64,000 bases of DNA from Pelodera strongyloides (lineage: Eukaryota; Nematoda; Chromadorea; Rhabditida; Rhabditidae). Each line of letters begins with the position of its first letter. Positions within the stretch are counted from its first letter, which is position 1. The notes beneath the pieces were generated by a model. That model saw nothing but the letters and a program-made list of their open reading frames with translations. It ran no database searches and was not told the DNA's origin. Shown in pieces: positions 10,437 through 44,922 of the stretch. Made by a program: the position numbers and the translations under genes. Where the stretch lies: contig JAANDG010000483.1 of NCBI GenBank assembly GCA_036852015.1, positions 50,428 through 114,427 of the forward strand, read 5' to 3'.

Positions 10437-12957
10437 ATTTTGGCAACGGTGGCTTGGTCGTTATGACGGGTCTCACTGGCGGCTCCAGGCAGACAAAAGC
10501 ATTTTCAGAGTTGTCGTTCGCCGTCGTCCACACAGCTCCAGCAGAGGCGTCCAGGAGCACAGAGTCCAGCCGGGGTTCCCCTGAATGGAGCGTGTTGTAT
10601 CATCGGACTAGGCCTCCAAGAACCAAAAGGAGATAGGCCGATAGGCAATAGGCGCGCTATGCGGTCAAAAGGACATGGTCAAGTTTTGAAATATTTCTAT
10701 TAATGATAGTAAAATACATTACCAAATCAAGTGGCGAACCTTTTCTTTAAAAAAAGATAATATTTATTTTGAAAATTGCTCGTTAGCGTCTATTCTGCCT
10801 ACCTGCATCATAACTCACAACTGGTCTTTTACACACAAAACTTTTCTTTTACGTATTTTTTTTGCCGCCGTACCGGGCGGATGCCAGCAACGTACAATTT
10901 TTTTTATTTTTATAGCTTATATCGTGCAATGGAAAGAATTCTTCCAAGAGCTATGGGGACACAGTTTTGCGAATAACTTCCATATTTCACTACAGTAGGG
11001 AATGCGTTTTTTTGCCATCATGCAAAAATCTGCAGTTTCATAAAACAAAAATAGTAGTTGGGTTTTATTTCGCGGGCATGTGCTTTTAAAATGTAGAAAG
11101 AAGCAGGAATGATGTTTGCAAAAGACACCAGTTATGATACAGGCATGCATAATAGACTTTAACGAGCAATTTTACCTGCCGACATCCCAGAAAACATTCT
11201 TACCACTGGCCCACTTGAGGAAGTCCGCACTATGCCCATCTGTCCAAATAAAGGATCCGTTATCATCTCTATAAAGCCCAATCCAAACGGGCGTCTTATG
11301 CTGATCTAAAATACATATCTTACAATTATTATTAACGTAAGTCAAACGCGTGAAAAGCGAGCCTGTACTTTCTAGCCTTCTTTCTCCAGCGAAAATTGCG
11401 ACGTGATAATCCATTGTTTGAACTTTGAACTAGGTTCAACGGTGGAAAGCACGATGCCAGCATCTATTTATTAATCAATAAGGGGGAGAGAGTTTGACGA
11501 GTCGGTCTTCTGGGTCTTGGGTCCTCAGGAAGCAGGGGCACCAGGCTCTCTGCTACTTCCCTTTCGAAGCCGGGGGATCCTTCCACTCTGCGACACGGAC
11601 GGCCTCCACACGACGTCTTCAGCCTCTCCAGCGGTCAGGCAGCTTAAAGGTACTCTGCCACCTTGTGCGGGTATTTTAGAGAGGACTCCCGCCACTTGGT
11701 AGAACTCTGTCACCAGTGCTTCCACAATCTCTAATCTTAGTCAACAGTATTTATACATTAGTTAAGAGGCGAACACAGTACGTAATTACTGATATTGCAT
11801 AAACATCATCAATACTAGACATATGTAATAACCATGTTTTAGACTACGTTTCGTAGATAAATCTATGTATTTATAGTTGCAACTTAGAGTTGCAACATCC
11901 ACGATCTATGATTAGGGCGGCGGACTCACTATCCGTTGCTAGTTTAGTTTGTTGCTACTGCGCACCCCCCCCCCCCTACAACTGAGGTAACGGTACACAA
12001 TTTATTCAAGGCAAGGTGCTCTGAACAACTGTACTTTTAACATGGTTAATCCTACGTTCTGGAGCTGGCCGGGAAGACCCGGCTACCCTGTACACCCCGT
12101 CACCGCCATTCATATTCTTGGCTACCGTGCACACTGAATAAACGGTTATACTTTCAACACGGTTTATCCTTCTTGGGCAGGGATTAACAAATAATTTAAT
12201 TTCTTTAAATCAATTTGGGTTATTTTTTTAGTTTCAGTTTCCAGGGATTTGAATAAAATTTATTGAATTTACCACCGAAGGGCCATGGCGGAATTGTCAT
12301 GAAGCCTTTAATGCGTCTTTGATCTTTGGATACGTGTAGCTGAAATTAATATTATTCATTTATAACTTACTTGAGAAGAGAATGCTTGCAATGATGGTGT
12401 TCTCGAACGCGTTGTGAATGGAGACCAAGTGCCCACCGCCTTCTTGACACACCCGTTCCGCATTGAACATGGATTTTTCTAAACATTCCTTTGAAATGTT
12501 TAGTAAATGCTGCCGCTAGTAAGCAGAAGTGAATAGCAGCAGTTTGTGCTATCCATGCAAGGATATGTGGTCTTAAAATGTCAGGCCCAATCCGGGTAAC
12601 TTCTACTTTTGTTACCCCCATCTGATTATCCGCGTCAACTATGGTATATTTCATTGATATGTGTAAGGTAAGCTAACAATAAGTAAAGGAGAAAACTTCT
12701 GGACTCGAATTAGGGCCCATTTATTTGAAGTGAGCCATCTTTTTAACTAGCGTGCGTTTAAATCTCAGGGAGCAGAATGGCGTGATCTTTTATAACTTAC
12801 CTTCAGGGTGAAAGGCTACACAACACTGAAAGATGTCTTCGTATACGGAACCATTCACACATGGGGGTGCCGCAGTTGGATCAACATCCCCATGAACCGA
12901 GAGAAGCAGAATGGAAAGGGGGATCCAAAATACTGCCAAAATATCCAAATTTGACAT
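10437..12957 (-). CDS. Secreted C-type lectin-like protein (multi-exon, structure partly unresolved)
   Basis: Exons read on the minus strand: 12957-12801 (ATG, hydrophobic signal peptide ending near LLLSVHG, then a Cys-containing segment, donor GTAAGT); 12515-12371 (AERVCQEGGGHLVSIHNAFE, the start of a CTLD); 11305-11176 (VWIGLYRDDNGSFIWTDG, then FLKWASGKN); 10580-10437 (GEPRLDSVLLDAS, VWTTANDNSENAFVC, then a Pro/Thr linker). The WIGL, FxWxDG and FVC landmarks define the fold. No EPN/QPD or WND calcium-site motif is seen, so sugar binding is uncertain. The phases of 12801 to 12515 and of 11176 to 10580 do not join simply; a missed exon, a different splice site or an indel is needed. The last exon ends either at donor GTGAGT or at TAG 10426-10428. 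Likely an extracellular recognition protein. Confidence 0.75.
11471..12180. other. GC-richer insert in lectin intron, unidentified
   Basis: Lies between lectin exons ending 11305 and starting 12371. 11480-11710 is distinctly GC-richer than its surroundings and open on the minus strand for 66 codons (starts EALVTEFYQVAGVLSKIP) without recognised family. A run of 14 C lies near 11946-11959. I suspect a transposable-element remnant but see no terminal repeat. Confidence 0.35.
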
Positions 12958-12993
12958 GTGTGACTGGAAAACAAACGTTTCAATGCCATTGGC

Positions 12994-13231
12994 TTAAAGG
13001 GATCGGCTCACCTCAAATCGTGTCTGTTTTTTTGTTGTTGTCCTGCTTTGTTTGTATGGGACATATAACACTTTTTCATTTCGGGCCGATCGATCCACCA
13101 CTTTATCACCTAATATCTTCGTGAGTATTGAAATATAACACTACTTTTTGTATTCCAAATTTTTATTATCCCTTATAGAAAATAAAGAAACAAAAAAACA
13201 GACACGATTTGAGGTGAGCCGATCCCTTTAA
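12994..13231. mobile_element. TTAA MITE just upstream of the lectin ATG
   Basis: TTAAAGGGATCGGCTCACCT at the left, with AAATCGTGTCTGTTTTTTTG following, and the complement ending GATCCCTTTAA at the right. The element starts 37 bp upstream of the lectin start codon at 12957, so it occupies the promoter or 5' UTR. Confidence 0.9.
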
Positions 13232-13509
13232 ATGATACTCGCTGACATGCCAGCTGCTCAGTTGATGCTAATAACTATTTCAATTCCGTGGTCATTCATC
13301 GACACTTTCTGAGAATAGTAATAAGAATGACATTAATAATAATACCACTCTGGGTCTGAAAATAGCACAATACATACATAATTATAAATCCCCAGAAGCA
13401 AAATGTAATTTTAGTGGAACGACACGAGGACGAAAAACGTGCAAAGCGTGCAGTAAAAGCCTTCGGCTTCAGTCAAATGTTAATGGTCCATGCCATTGTA
13501 AGAATAAGC

Positions 13510-13692
13510 TTAAAGCGAAATACCGGCCGGTTTTTGGAACGTATCTCAAGTAGTTGCATTCCTATGCATATATGCAACGTGGGGTCTAATTGGGGCCTGG
13601 TTTTTATTCTAATTTTTGCTCATTTGCATATGATGCATAAGAAAGCAGGTGTACGCAGTGTGTTTCAAAAACCGGCCGGTATTTCTCTTTAA
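13510..13692. mobile_element. CCGGCCGG-family TTAA MITE
   Basis: TTAAAGCGAAATACCGGCCG at the left; complement ending CCGGCCGGTATTTCTCTTTAA at the right. The interior has the conserved ATTTGCATATGATGCATAAG block found in all family members. Confidence 0.9.
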
Positions 13693-14229
13693 GCTATAGG
13701 ACTGCATATTTGTCATTGTTTTGCTTATTTTGCTTTCATAATGTGTTTTGCTTTCATAATATTTTGCTTTCTTATTTTTTTATTTGTAGATTAAACAATC
13801 TTTATATGTATGTATGTCTTTATATGTATCCTGTTATCTAATTGTAGGAACAGAAAATGCACTATCAGATTCAATAGTGGTTGCGGGTGAAAATATTGGA
13901 GAGGAAAATCATAACAGATCTGCACCAGCCACTTTACTTATGTAAAGCGCATATAGATAGCACACAAAGGCTAATGCCTCTTTAAAAATTGGGGAGCAAA
14001 GTCCCCATAAAAGAGGGGAATCATATGATATGAAGAGATAAATCGAATACCGTAAACACTGATAAGGGATCAATGATTCAACTGGAAGGAGAATAACGCC
14101 CCGTTCCTGTGTGCTTTCAATATATTGCAGAATTTCCCAAAATTTGGCGTAAATAAAAGGCGTTACCGAAACTAACTTTGAGCCAGAGTGAGTCTTGCGG
14201 CCGTGCATGCCCCGCGCTACCAAGAGACC

Positions 14230-14372
14230 TACAGACACACAGACACACGCGCTCATATACACACACACATGCACATACACATATACACATACACATACAC
14301 ACACAACACACACAGACACACACGCTCACAGACATACACACACACACGCACCACACACGCACCACACACGCA

Positions 14373-14430
<58 letters not shown>
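14230..14430 (+). repeat. (CA)n microsatellite
   Basis: Imperfect CA-rich tract becoming a pure CA run at about 14373-14430. Overlapping ORFs of Thr/His or Cys/Val repeats on either strand are artefacts of the repeat. Confidence 0.97.
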
Positions 14431-14433
<3 letters not shown>

Positions 14434-16835
14434 ATCTAGTAACTCTCTTCTCAGTGAATTATCTCCCTGAGTTCGTTTTTCTATAACTTGCAACTGCTGC
14501 CACATTTTCTACAGATAATCCTGCATTTAATAAAAAAATCAAATAAAAAATACGAAAATATCGTGACTGCGTTCCTTTAAAGAAAGTTGTACACTCAGGC
14601 CCTCATGCGGACCTGATATGTAGCATTTTTAGGCAAAAATAATTTTTTTGGCACTGTCGAATCATAATATAAAACAAAGCAAAACAAGTTTAAATAAAAG
14701 CAAGGAAAGAGCATATTTATAAATCCACAGATGAGTTGAGTTTATGTGATTAATGCGAGATACATTTTATATGTTATCGCTGGCAAACATTTAGTACCTT
14801 TTTGCAAAGGTTGTTCTTCTCTGTGCGGCGTGGGAACTTAGCATCTGCAAATCAAATAGTGTCTACGAGCTGCAGGCTTGCTTGTAATAAGTTCCTTATC
14901 AACGAATTGACGAAAATACATATGTGGCAAAGTCTTTTCCTCTCCTGAACGATGGGGTGAACAGGCCATGCTCTGATTGTTTGCATGAGTAACCACTGAT
15001 GAAGCTCGGCCGATGCGTGGCCTGCACCAGACCCGAAATGGGTGGGCCGCCATGTGTGGGCACACTATTTTTTGTAGGCCGCGCACCGGCCATACGCCGG
15101 CCGCGCACCGGACAAATTTTCGTGTTGACGGGATCCAAACTCCCATGTCACCGAAAAGTAATCAATGAACGTGAAGTGAAGTTGGGAGGTTTTGAAACTT
15201 CGCTTTAATATAAATACTTTATTGGCAACTAAAGCGTAAAGGTAGAGGGTCTTACTTAGCAGTAACAACTATAACCAATAACATAAATACAATAACAAGG
15301 CAACAACAACAAAAATAGTATGTACGCGGTTCCAAATAAACATTCATGTTTTCAGTCTTATTCAAAGTTATACTGTATGACTTTATTTCATCTAATCTCT
15401 AATCTCTACTACATACATTTTTTTGTGGTTGCAAAAAAACGGAACACACTGCAACACACGTGGCGTGACTCGATGAAAGGTGTGCGATTGTATGTGACAA
15501 ACGAATAATTCTTGCTCCGCACACGCCACTAGATATGATCATAAATCCTGCCGTAACATAATAAGTGTAATCAAAACTTAATCAGAGACCCTATTCTGTC
15601 TCTCCTTCTCTATAACTAACCTTTCCTTAGTTCATGAGGTACGGTGCTCGTAATCTCTATTCCTATGGTACGGTACTTAGGTACTTAATCAGAGACGTCA
15701 CTCTTGCTGAAATTTACTAAAATTATCGCTCGCAGCTTTCACTTTCCTTTGGGACTCAATTCTAGCTTTCCCACCCTGTTATGCTACATTTAAATTCGTT
15801 TAGTTCCTAATGCAAGGGTCCTAATGCATCTACAATTGCCGCTCTTCCTTTGGTCCTATGCGCAACTACCTTAGCGAGGCTTCTTTGCTTGCTGAATAGG
15901 ATCCTTATACTGACTCTCTAATCTATTCTTCTACTATGCTTATGTGTTTGCGTGTCTGTGTAACATCCTGGCTTTCGCTTCAGCTCTCTTCGGTTTGGTG
16001 AGCCCAATCAGGTGTACATTATGTTCGTTGTGTTCTATGTAGTGGTGAAAAAAATGAATATAAAAATGTGTGATATGAAAAATGTGCGAGCCCCATGTGC
16101 TTATTGCCTGTCTTCCACACATAGCTCTTTCAGACTACGAGCCAGAAATCAGTTTCGATAATTACGCTTTTGCGAATTTGTTGTTATTAATGTTATTTGG
16201 CCTCGTCTTCTTGCATCAGTTGCATCAGATGACTGAACTATCCAACCTGAATACGGATCACGATCTTCGTTTAACTAAGTACTGTTTCCTTGGAGTTTTG
16301 ATATGTTTTTGACTTCCCGACCCCTTCACCGAGAAATAAACGTTTACTCACCGGTGGAGGGGGGAATGGGTGCTCTCACCCGAATAATAAAGATTTTGAT
16401 GGGGGAGGGGAGGGCTGGCGCACTGCGATTGTTTGTGTTGACAGGCAGAACGTTCTGCAGTTTATAACTGTGCAGATTTTGGATTTATTGTGCCGCATTG
16501 ATGATTGGGGTCTCATTTGATCCTTGTCATTTACCGTAGTGTGCACAGTGTGGTTTGTTTTGTGATATTGCATACCATTGGTAGTTATCGTGCTTCTGTC
16601 GGAATTCGTGATGAAAGAATTTACAAAAACATGCTGGCTGAGGATGTACGGTAGCTGTATTTCGTTCTCGTTGTCGTGAAACCGTATACTTTGCCGTGTC
16701 CTTCTCTTGCACTGCAAATTGGGTGGAAGTCAGCGTATTGTCCGTTAGCGTAAGTGTATTGCTATGTACAATTACGCCTGGTCTCGTATAATGTTCACGT
16801 CCGCATGAATTGAGTGCAGGGTGTGCACTGTCTTG

Positions 16836-17095
16836 CGTCGTAAGCTATACGCGATTTGGTTCAAGTTTCGGGTGTACTGTCTACTTTATTACGTAAGGTG
16901 TACGTTACAGTGAGTATCCAGTATTCGTCGTAAGCTATACCCGATTTGGTTGAAGTCTCCGGTGTACTGTCTACTTGATCTTCGCAAACTGCACGTTACA
17001 GTGAGTAACCAGTATTCGTCGTAAGTTGTACGCGAGTTGGTTCGGGTGTCGGGTATATTGTCAACTTGGTCGTCTTAGGATGTACGCTATCTACC
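16836..17095 (+). repeat. Tandem repeat, about 90-bp unit, 2.7 copies
   Basis: CGTCGTAAGCTATACSCGAT starts at 16836, 16926 and (diverged) 17017; each unit continues with GGTGTACTGTCTACTT and CGTTACAGTGAGTA. Copies differ by substitutions. Confidence 0.85.
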
Positions 17096-17233
17096 GCACT
17101 GTATACATTGTCATGCTGTGCCAGCGTACCATAGTTTCATAAATTATGTGCGGCGCAAAGCTAGTGTGTGGAGCATTTACATTGTTACTTCATTATCGTA
17201 TTGCATAGATGATACACTTGGGAGTCTACCATA

Positions 17234-17304
17234 TGGTGTAGCTAACGGGATTTGATCCGTATCTGTAACAGCCGGCAGTTCTACCCTCTGCTCTACGCCT
17301 ACAC
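17234..17304 (-). repeat. tRNA-like sequence (SINE head or tRNA pseudogene)
   Basis: Minus strand: GTGTAGG and CTACAC can form six acceptor pairs; interior AGAGGGTAGAACTGCCGGC and GGATCAAATCCCG resemble D- and T-arms. The anticodon-arm region (CGGCTGTTACA) resembles tRNA-Asn, but stem pairing is imperfect. Confidence 0.5.
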
Positions 17305-17554
17305 GTTCTACCCTCTGATGCACACTATAAGTTCTAAATATAAACCTAGAGGTATGTTGTACTGTACCCTAAAATGGAACGAATGCAAGCTGTGATCGTC
17401 GTGCATGACACGGTCATACAGTACACCCCCAATATTCACTCAATAGCGTATCAAGCGCATAATCGTTACTATCTGCGTGAAGAAGCCTCAAAATGCTCTC
17501 GTGCCCGCTACGCTTGGAATAGAGTAATTCATCGTAGACCCAATCTTATTCTAT

Positions 17555-17620
17555 AAAGGAGAAGAGTTTACTTGGTCTTTTGTTTGTGTGAACGAAACGG
17601 AAATTAGAATATCTAAGAGG
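17555..17620 (+). repeat. Dispersed copy of the 5776-5948 unit
   Basis: TAAAGGAGAAGAGTTTACTT then TTTTGTTTGTGTGAACG, same orientation as the tandem pair at 5776-5948. No tRNA-like head adjoins it. Confidence 0.7.
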
Positions 17621-17748
17621 CTATAAAAGGACAATCGGAGCCGTGTTGAGCAAGCACCGTGGTGAGATGTAATTTCAGCTTAAACTGATCTGCTACGGTA
17701 GTTTTTTTTTTATATCTGAATAAGACTTGGTAAGTTAAAGGTGCTTTC

Positions 17749-18166
17749 TTAAAGGAGGAGGCTCACGAGAATGAAGTGCTCAAATAGTTTCCTTTTATCG
17801 AAGGATAATGGGTTTATCTTCCAAAAAACATATTATAAGGTTCAGCGCTTTAGTTTGGAGGAATTAATTAATCTAAGAACTTGAAGTCAAATAAAATAAC
17901 CTATCGTATGCAAGGTAGACTTCAAAGCTAAACATGCAAATTTACAAGTCATTTTGCAAGCCAGCACAAAATTTGCATGCCCACTATGGAAATCAACTAT
18001 TTTTTACGATCCAAAATTTTGATAGAATTCATAGTTTTATATTGATTTACTCCTTCCAGTTAAAAGCTTTTGCATTGTAAAGCATGTCTTTCGGAACTTA
18101 ATACCATCATCTTTCGATAAAAGGAAACCATTCGAGCACTTCATTCTCGTGAGCCTCCTCCTTTAA
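17749..18166. mobile_element. TTAA MITE, GGAGGAGGCTCACGAG family
   Basis: TTAAAGGAGGAGGCTCACGA and its complement at the far end; arms also share GAATGAAGTGCTC and TTTCCTTTTATCGAA. One copy in the window. Confidence 0.9.
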
Positions 18167-18500
18167 AAGACCCTAGTAATTACGCTCATGATCTCGCACG
18201 GCGTTATCATCTAGAAAACACCGCGACAAGAAATATTTCGACGCAAATTGATCTCCCATTTTCACCTGTTAATTATCTAGAAACGATTATAACACTATAT
18301 ATTATGGCTTAAAAATGCTCTCACGCTGCTTTCACCTAAAAAAAAATGGGCAAGATCTATTACTGTGAGTGTCTTCATCTAGAAAACATCGTTTAAAACT
18401 ACTTGACAGGAATCGTTTGGAAAGCTGCAGAGGGCAGATAAAGCAACCATGCACAAGACACAACTATTTTAATAACAATTTATGTTCAACAAATAACAAG

Positions 18501-20332
18501 TTAGAAAACCATGTTGTGGGGATATTGGCCATTTCCCAATCTGAAGTGGGTTGACAAGTATCCTTTAAGAGCCTTTCCGTCCTTGCTCTTCTTCAATGTT
18601 GAAAGAATGGCAGAGTCCACTGTGGCCTGGTCCTTCTTTCGCTCCTCAGTAACCTAAAGGAAGAAAAAAATACAATTTAAATGATAATAATGACCGCGAC
18701 ATTTGAAAATTATGCAATATCTGAAGCTTCCTATTAGTGAAAAAGATAGAATGCGCATCGAATGACACCCACGTGAATTAAAGCAAACATCGCAACTTTG
18801 AGAGGAAAATTGTTTAAGAAAATTTCACAGGAAATAAAAGGATTTTTTTTTAAAGCCAGAAAACTAAGAATAAACAAACCTTGTACTCCTCCTTGGTGTT
18901 GGCGAAGATGTTATCTCCGGTTTGATACTTGGGCTTCTTAGTCTTCCTCCTGGCAAAATAGTGGTCGTTGACGTTTTCGGGGAGCTTGACTCCAGAAACG
19001 TCAACCTTGGTCTTTGTTGCGATAACGAAGCTCTGGGCAATACGTCGGAGAGGGACATTGTTCAGCTTCATGGGTCCTGTAAGAATCAAGAATTCAAAAC
19101 CGAAGCATACTCATGTTGCTCCAAGTAAACTTAAAGCGAATTAGCGGTCGGTCTCAACAAAAAAAATACGAAAAGAGGAGGAGTAAACAACCGTGCGTTT
19201 ACCGCCGTTTTCAAAAAGTGCATTTTTGCACTTTTACTAGCCAAATTCAAAATATTTTGTCAACATTTCGTCATTCGGATGCTTCGGAGTGTGTGATCAT
19301 TTGAAAAGGCCATCCCTCGATTTTTTCGGGGCCGTGCTAGTATTAAAATCGGCAAATCGCCGGAAGCGAATTTTCCCATACAAAATCGCAAAAAATGGTT
19401 GTTTGATAACATTTTTATGCAAGACGCACTTATTTGTTTGTGTTTTTATGTTTATTTTCGTTTATAACTCTTTTCAAACTATTTTTGGTGGAAAAACCCC
19501 AAACCGGGTGGTATTTCGCTTTAACCGTATTGCTGGAACCACACTACAATATTTTTCAAATTATTATGAATGTTCACGGTTAGTACCAAGATACGGTGGT
19601 TTTTACAGAAACACGCATGTTTTCTGGCATACTTGGAAACTTCATCATGGATGCGAGAGATAACAAGGAAAAACATTTCGCTTTATTATTTTTTTTATGT
19701 ATTGTTCACGCTGTATTATGTCGCTTTTCTTCTTTTCAGAAAAAAGTATTCAATATATATAAAGTTCCGAAGAAGCGCTCGAGTGGGAAAGGTTTGAAGA
19801 ATTCGGTTCAAGGTGGAAATTTTCCTGAATGCTAAGCGGGATTTTCAACTGTATGTATGTGGTCTCTCATCTTGGCACATTCCAGAGTTCTTCAAACTTT
19901 TCCCATCTTAAATGCGCCTCTATCAGAAAGAACTTCACATGTACAAATGTGCCCACTTATCTGTAGGTTAAAGAGACGGTACAATTTGCAGGGCCCCCAA
20001 TGCAAACTCAAGTATATCTTCGGCGACTGGCAAAACAAGAAATATGAAAGCATATATCAATCAAATTGCCAATAATTAACCATTGCTTAAAATCAAAATA
20101 GATTTTCTTCCCCGGAATAAGAACGGCATAATTGCAAACAAACCGGTAACGAGGAGGAGTCCGGACTTCTCCAGTTGCTTCAGGAAAACGACGCGCTTTC
20201 CGCGGTGACGTCCAGCAAGGATGATAAGAACTGTTCCGGGAGTGATGGTTTTCCTCAACTTGGCAATGGTGACTGGTCCACCTTCATATGTGCCACGGTG
20301 ACGAACAACGGGCAAGAGCTTAGGCTGCAAAA

Positions 20333-20367
<35 letters not shown>

Positions 20368-21300
20368 AATAAATAAAAACAAGGTTTGCGCGTCGATGAG
20401 TCATCGAAACCCGAGCCATAGGATTGTTTTAACATCAATTGCAGTTACTTGTACAAGTGGTACGACTTATATACAATTATTTAAATTAAATAAATATATT
20501 ATGTGCTCAAAATAAGATGGAATTAATCGAACAGGCTTGGGGGTATGAGCACATAAAATAAAAATGGGCAGCCCACATACGTCAAAAAGCAACTTTAAAA
20601 TTTCCCTTGCATATTCTATATTTCCAACACTTACTTTTCCTATATATTTTTTTTCTATTACGTGACGTTCTATTTTTGCACTACGTGGTGAAACTACAGT
20701 TCAATTTGCTTATATTAATGGTAATAAAAATCTTCGGAGAATAAAAGGTGTTTAAGAAAGTACTACAATACATTACACAAAAAAAATTGAGGAACCAACG
20801 CAAAATAAATATCAAAAACCGTATTAAAAAAAACTTACGCCCTTGTTGACGACCTTTCGGATCTTTCCTCCAGCCTTAGTGTCCTTAACAACGGCAGTTC
20901 CAATCTTGGGCACGCTCAAACGAGCGGTGCTGAACCTTGGAACTCCAGGGGAGATCTCATAGTTCTTCTTGATTTTAACTGTGTTCTTTGCCCCAAACAT
21001 TTGATTACTGAAAAATACACAATGAGAATAATGTTTTTATACTAAAAAAGAGGTAAATTACCGAAAAAATTTAAGTAATTTGGAATCGAAAAATAACGAA
21101 TTTCTTTTTTCATATTTGAGCCGAGAAATAAGAGATACGAGAGATATTCTCACTCATTCTAACATGCAAAACGACAATTTTTAACATAAAATAACAGCAT
21201 AAATCCTGCAAAAAAAATAGAAAAAGTTTTAAAAAATAGATTTTCGATTTAACTGCGTACCATTCCTCACCGTTTACCTGAGTATCTTGTAGTTTTCCAT
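18501..21300 (-). CDS. RPL6: 60S ribosomal protein L6 (eL6)
   Basis: Five coding exons on the minus strand: 21300-21278, 21007-20839, 20324-20144, 19076-18880, 18653-18501, all with GT-AG borders, joining in one frame to 240 codons plus TAA at 18501-18503. Family landmarks: [52 protein letters not shown], and the C-terminus YPHNMVF. It is a structural protein of the large cytosolic ribosomal subunit. Start choice is open: ATG at 21300 (exon 1) or ATG at 21000 in exon 2 (230 aa, MFGAKNTVK), both in frame; the second gives a more usual N-terminus. A candidate poly(A) signal ATTAAA lies at 18468-18473. It is divergent from Dicer. Confidence 0.97.
19131..19524. mobile_element. TTAAAGCG-ended MITE variant in RPL6 intron
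   Basis: Left TTAAAGCGAATTAGCGGTCG, right CCGGGTGGTATTTCGCTTTAA. The ends agree with the CCGGCCGG family for the first 9-10 bases but the interior is longer (394 bp) and different. It lies in the intron between RPL6 exons 4 (19076) and 3 (20144). Confidence 0.7.
20336..20362 (+). repeat. (TA)n microsatellite in RPL6 intron
   Basis: Thirteen or so TA units directly upstream of the acceptor of the RPL6 exon at 20324. Confidence 0.95.
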
Positions 21301-21433
21301 GGAGAGATCGCTTCGGGACGATAATTCCACTGCTTTGGCAGTTTGCCAGAGCAACAAACTACATATTTTTAGTGCATGCATGTCGCATTTTGATCGTATA
21401 TATTTTGTTTTGAAACGAAAGACTATTCTGCTA

Positions 21434-21556
21434 TAGGCGCGTTCGAGTTGGGCGGAAAAAAAGGAAAAACATGCTACTTTTCCGCGTATAGAGTGTACAA
21501 AGTGAGAAACGCAGACAAACGTTTTTCCTTTTTCCGCCCGACTTGAACGCGCCCTA
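21434..21556. mobile_element. Short MITE, GGCGCGTTCGAG family
   Basis: TAGGCGCGTTCGAGTTGGGC and its complement ending GAACGCGCCCTA, with GGAAAAAGGAAAAA-type continuation in both arms. The element at 32608-32796 shares the terminal GGGCGCGTTCG. It sits between the RPL6 5' end and the LINE. Confidence 0.85.
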
Positions 21557-22498
21557 GCGTTTTAGGACCTTTACTTTTCTTAATTTATATTAATGACATT
21601 GACGAATGTTCTCTCGGTGATAGTTCAATTGTTATGTATGCAGACGATGTGAAAATTTCTCGTGTTATGTTGAAGTCAGAACCTTTCGTTGCCTTCAATA
21701 ATTTCAAATCTGAGCTTGTTAACATCCTGGGCAACGAAATGGAAGATGACTATTTCTGAATCCAAATGTCAGCGACTAGCTACCGGTACTTCTATGGACT
21801 TTCCTCTCCGTTTAAACAATGTGCCCATCCCAAAAGTTTCTGATTGTGTACGTGATCTCGGAGTCCTTTTTTCTCCCGATCTCAGCTTTAAACTCCATAT
21901 TAAACGTATAGTCTCAAATGCATCTCAAGTTTGTAATCGTGTCTTGCGTACTTTTGTCCATCCAAGTATTGATGTTTACCGTAAATCGTATATTTCGTTT
22001 TGTAGGCCTTTGTTAGAGTATGCTACCATTGTTTGGTCTCCTTATATCAGGGCTGAAATTGATCTATTAGAAAAGGTTCAACGTCGTTTTACTAAACGTG
22101 CTTTGAGAAAGGTAGATTATGATATGTACACTGATTTACCCTATTCCGAACGCCTTGAAATTTTTGGTCTCACTTCTCTTCAACACCGCCGTATTATGAT
22201 TGATCTCGTTGAGTGTTTTAAAATTGTTCGAGGTTTTCATTCACATCCAATGTTATACGGTATGTTCACAATGAATGGCAGGTCACGCAGAAATGGTAAC
22301 TCCTTTGCGCTTCTTCAAGAGTCGATTCGGTCTAATCAGTCCTTATACTTTTTTAAGCCTAGGGTTACTCGTATGTGGAACTTGTTGCCTGACGAATTGG
22401 TAAAATTGAGCACTGTTGATGCCTTTAAAGAACGGATAGGTAAAATGGACCTGGTAGATTTGTATGAGAGGTCTATCATAAACATTCGTTCATCGTAA
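21557..22498 (+). pseudogene. LINE reverse transcriptase, C-terminal half with a frameshift
   Basis: The first frame carries LGPLLFLIYINDID and YADDVKISR. After a frame change near 21685-21690 a second frame continues with SWATKWKMTISESKC, RDLGVLFSPDLSFKLHI, RPLLEYATIVWSPY, LEKVQRRFTKR and MWNLLPDELVKL to the stop at 22496-22498. These are the standard post-catalytic blocks of jockey/CR1-like LINEs. Non-functional because of truncation and frameshift. Confidence 0.9.
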
Positions 22499-22668
22499 TT
22501 TCTGTTCGTTTTTGTTGTTGTTGTGTATTCGTGTTATGTTTATTGTTGAGTTGTTGTTTTGCTGTTTTTGTTGTTATTCTCCTTTTCTTTGTTTCTTTTT
22601 TTCTCGACCCGCTTTGTTGTTGCCTTTTTTAACGCAATAAAGTATTTATATATATATATATATATATA
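21557..22668 (+). mobile_element. 5'-truncated LINE (non-LTR retrotransposon)
   Basis: Starts inside RT (LGPLLFLIYINDID), contains the catalytic YADD near 21641-21652, then the thumb region and a 3' UTR that ends AATAAAGTATTTA followed by a TA microsatellite tail. 5' truncation and a simple-repeat tail are typical of LINE insertion. It fills much of the space between RPL6 and Dicer. Confidence 0.9.
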
Positions 22669-22815
22669 CAATAGGCTTCAACATGTAGCATCCATGTTTC
22701 CGTTTTTAGGAAAACGTCCAGGTGGATACCTGTCGATTCCTCTGTTGCCCTATCTTATAAGGATCAAGGAACTAAAGTAGTGTTTTAGGCCTTATTAAGA
22801 TTTTCCCGGAATAAT

Positions 22816-44922
<22,107 letters not shown>

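Larger units (their letters stand above)
13232..17233. other. No gene recognised; repeats only
   Basis: Contains the CCGGCCGG MITE at 13510, the CA microsatellite at 14230-14430, and a tandem repeat at 16836. A 102-codon minus-strand ORF at 14838-15146 and a partly overlapping frame resemble each other's ends only by overlap and match nothing I know. No RNA gene seen. Confidence 0.4.

Noticed and set aside
13909..14486. Overlapping ORFs of Cys/Val and Thr/His repeats on both strands
   Set aside because: They are translations of the CA microsatellite.
14838..15208. Possible small gene on the minus strand
   Set aside because: Two overlapping frames with no motif, no splice model and a local inverted CCGGCC repeat; not supportable.
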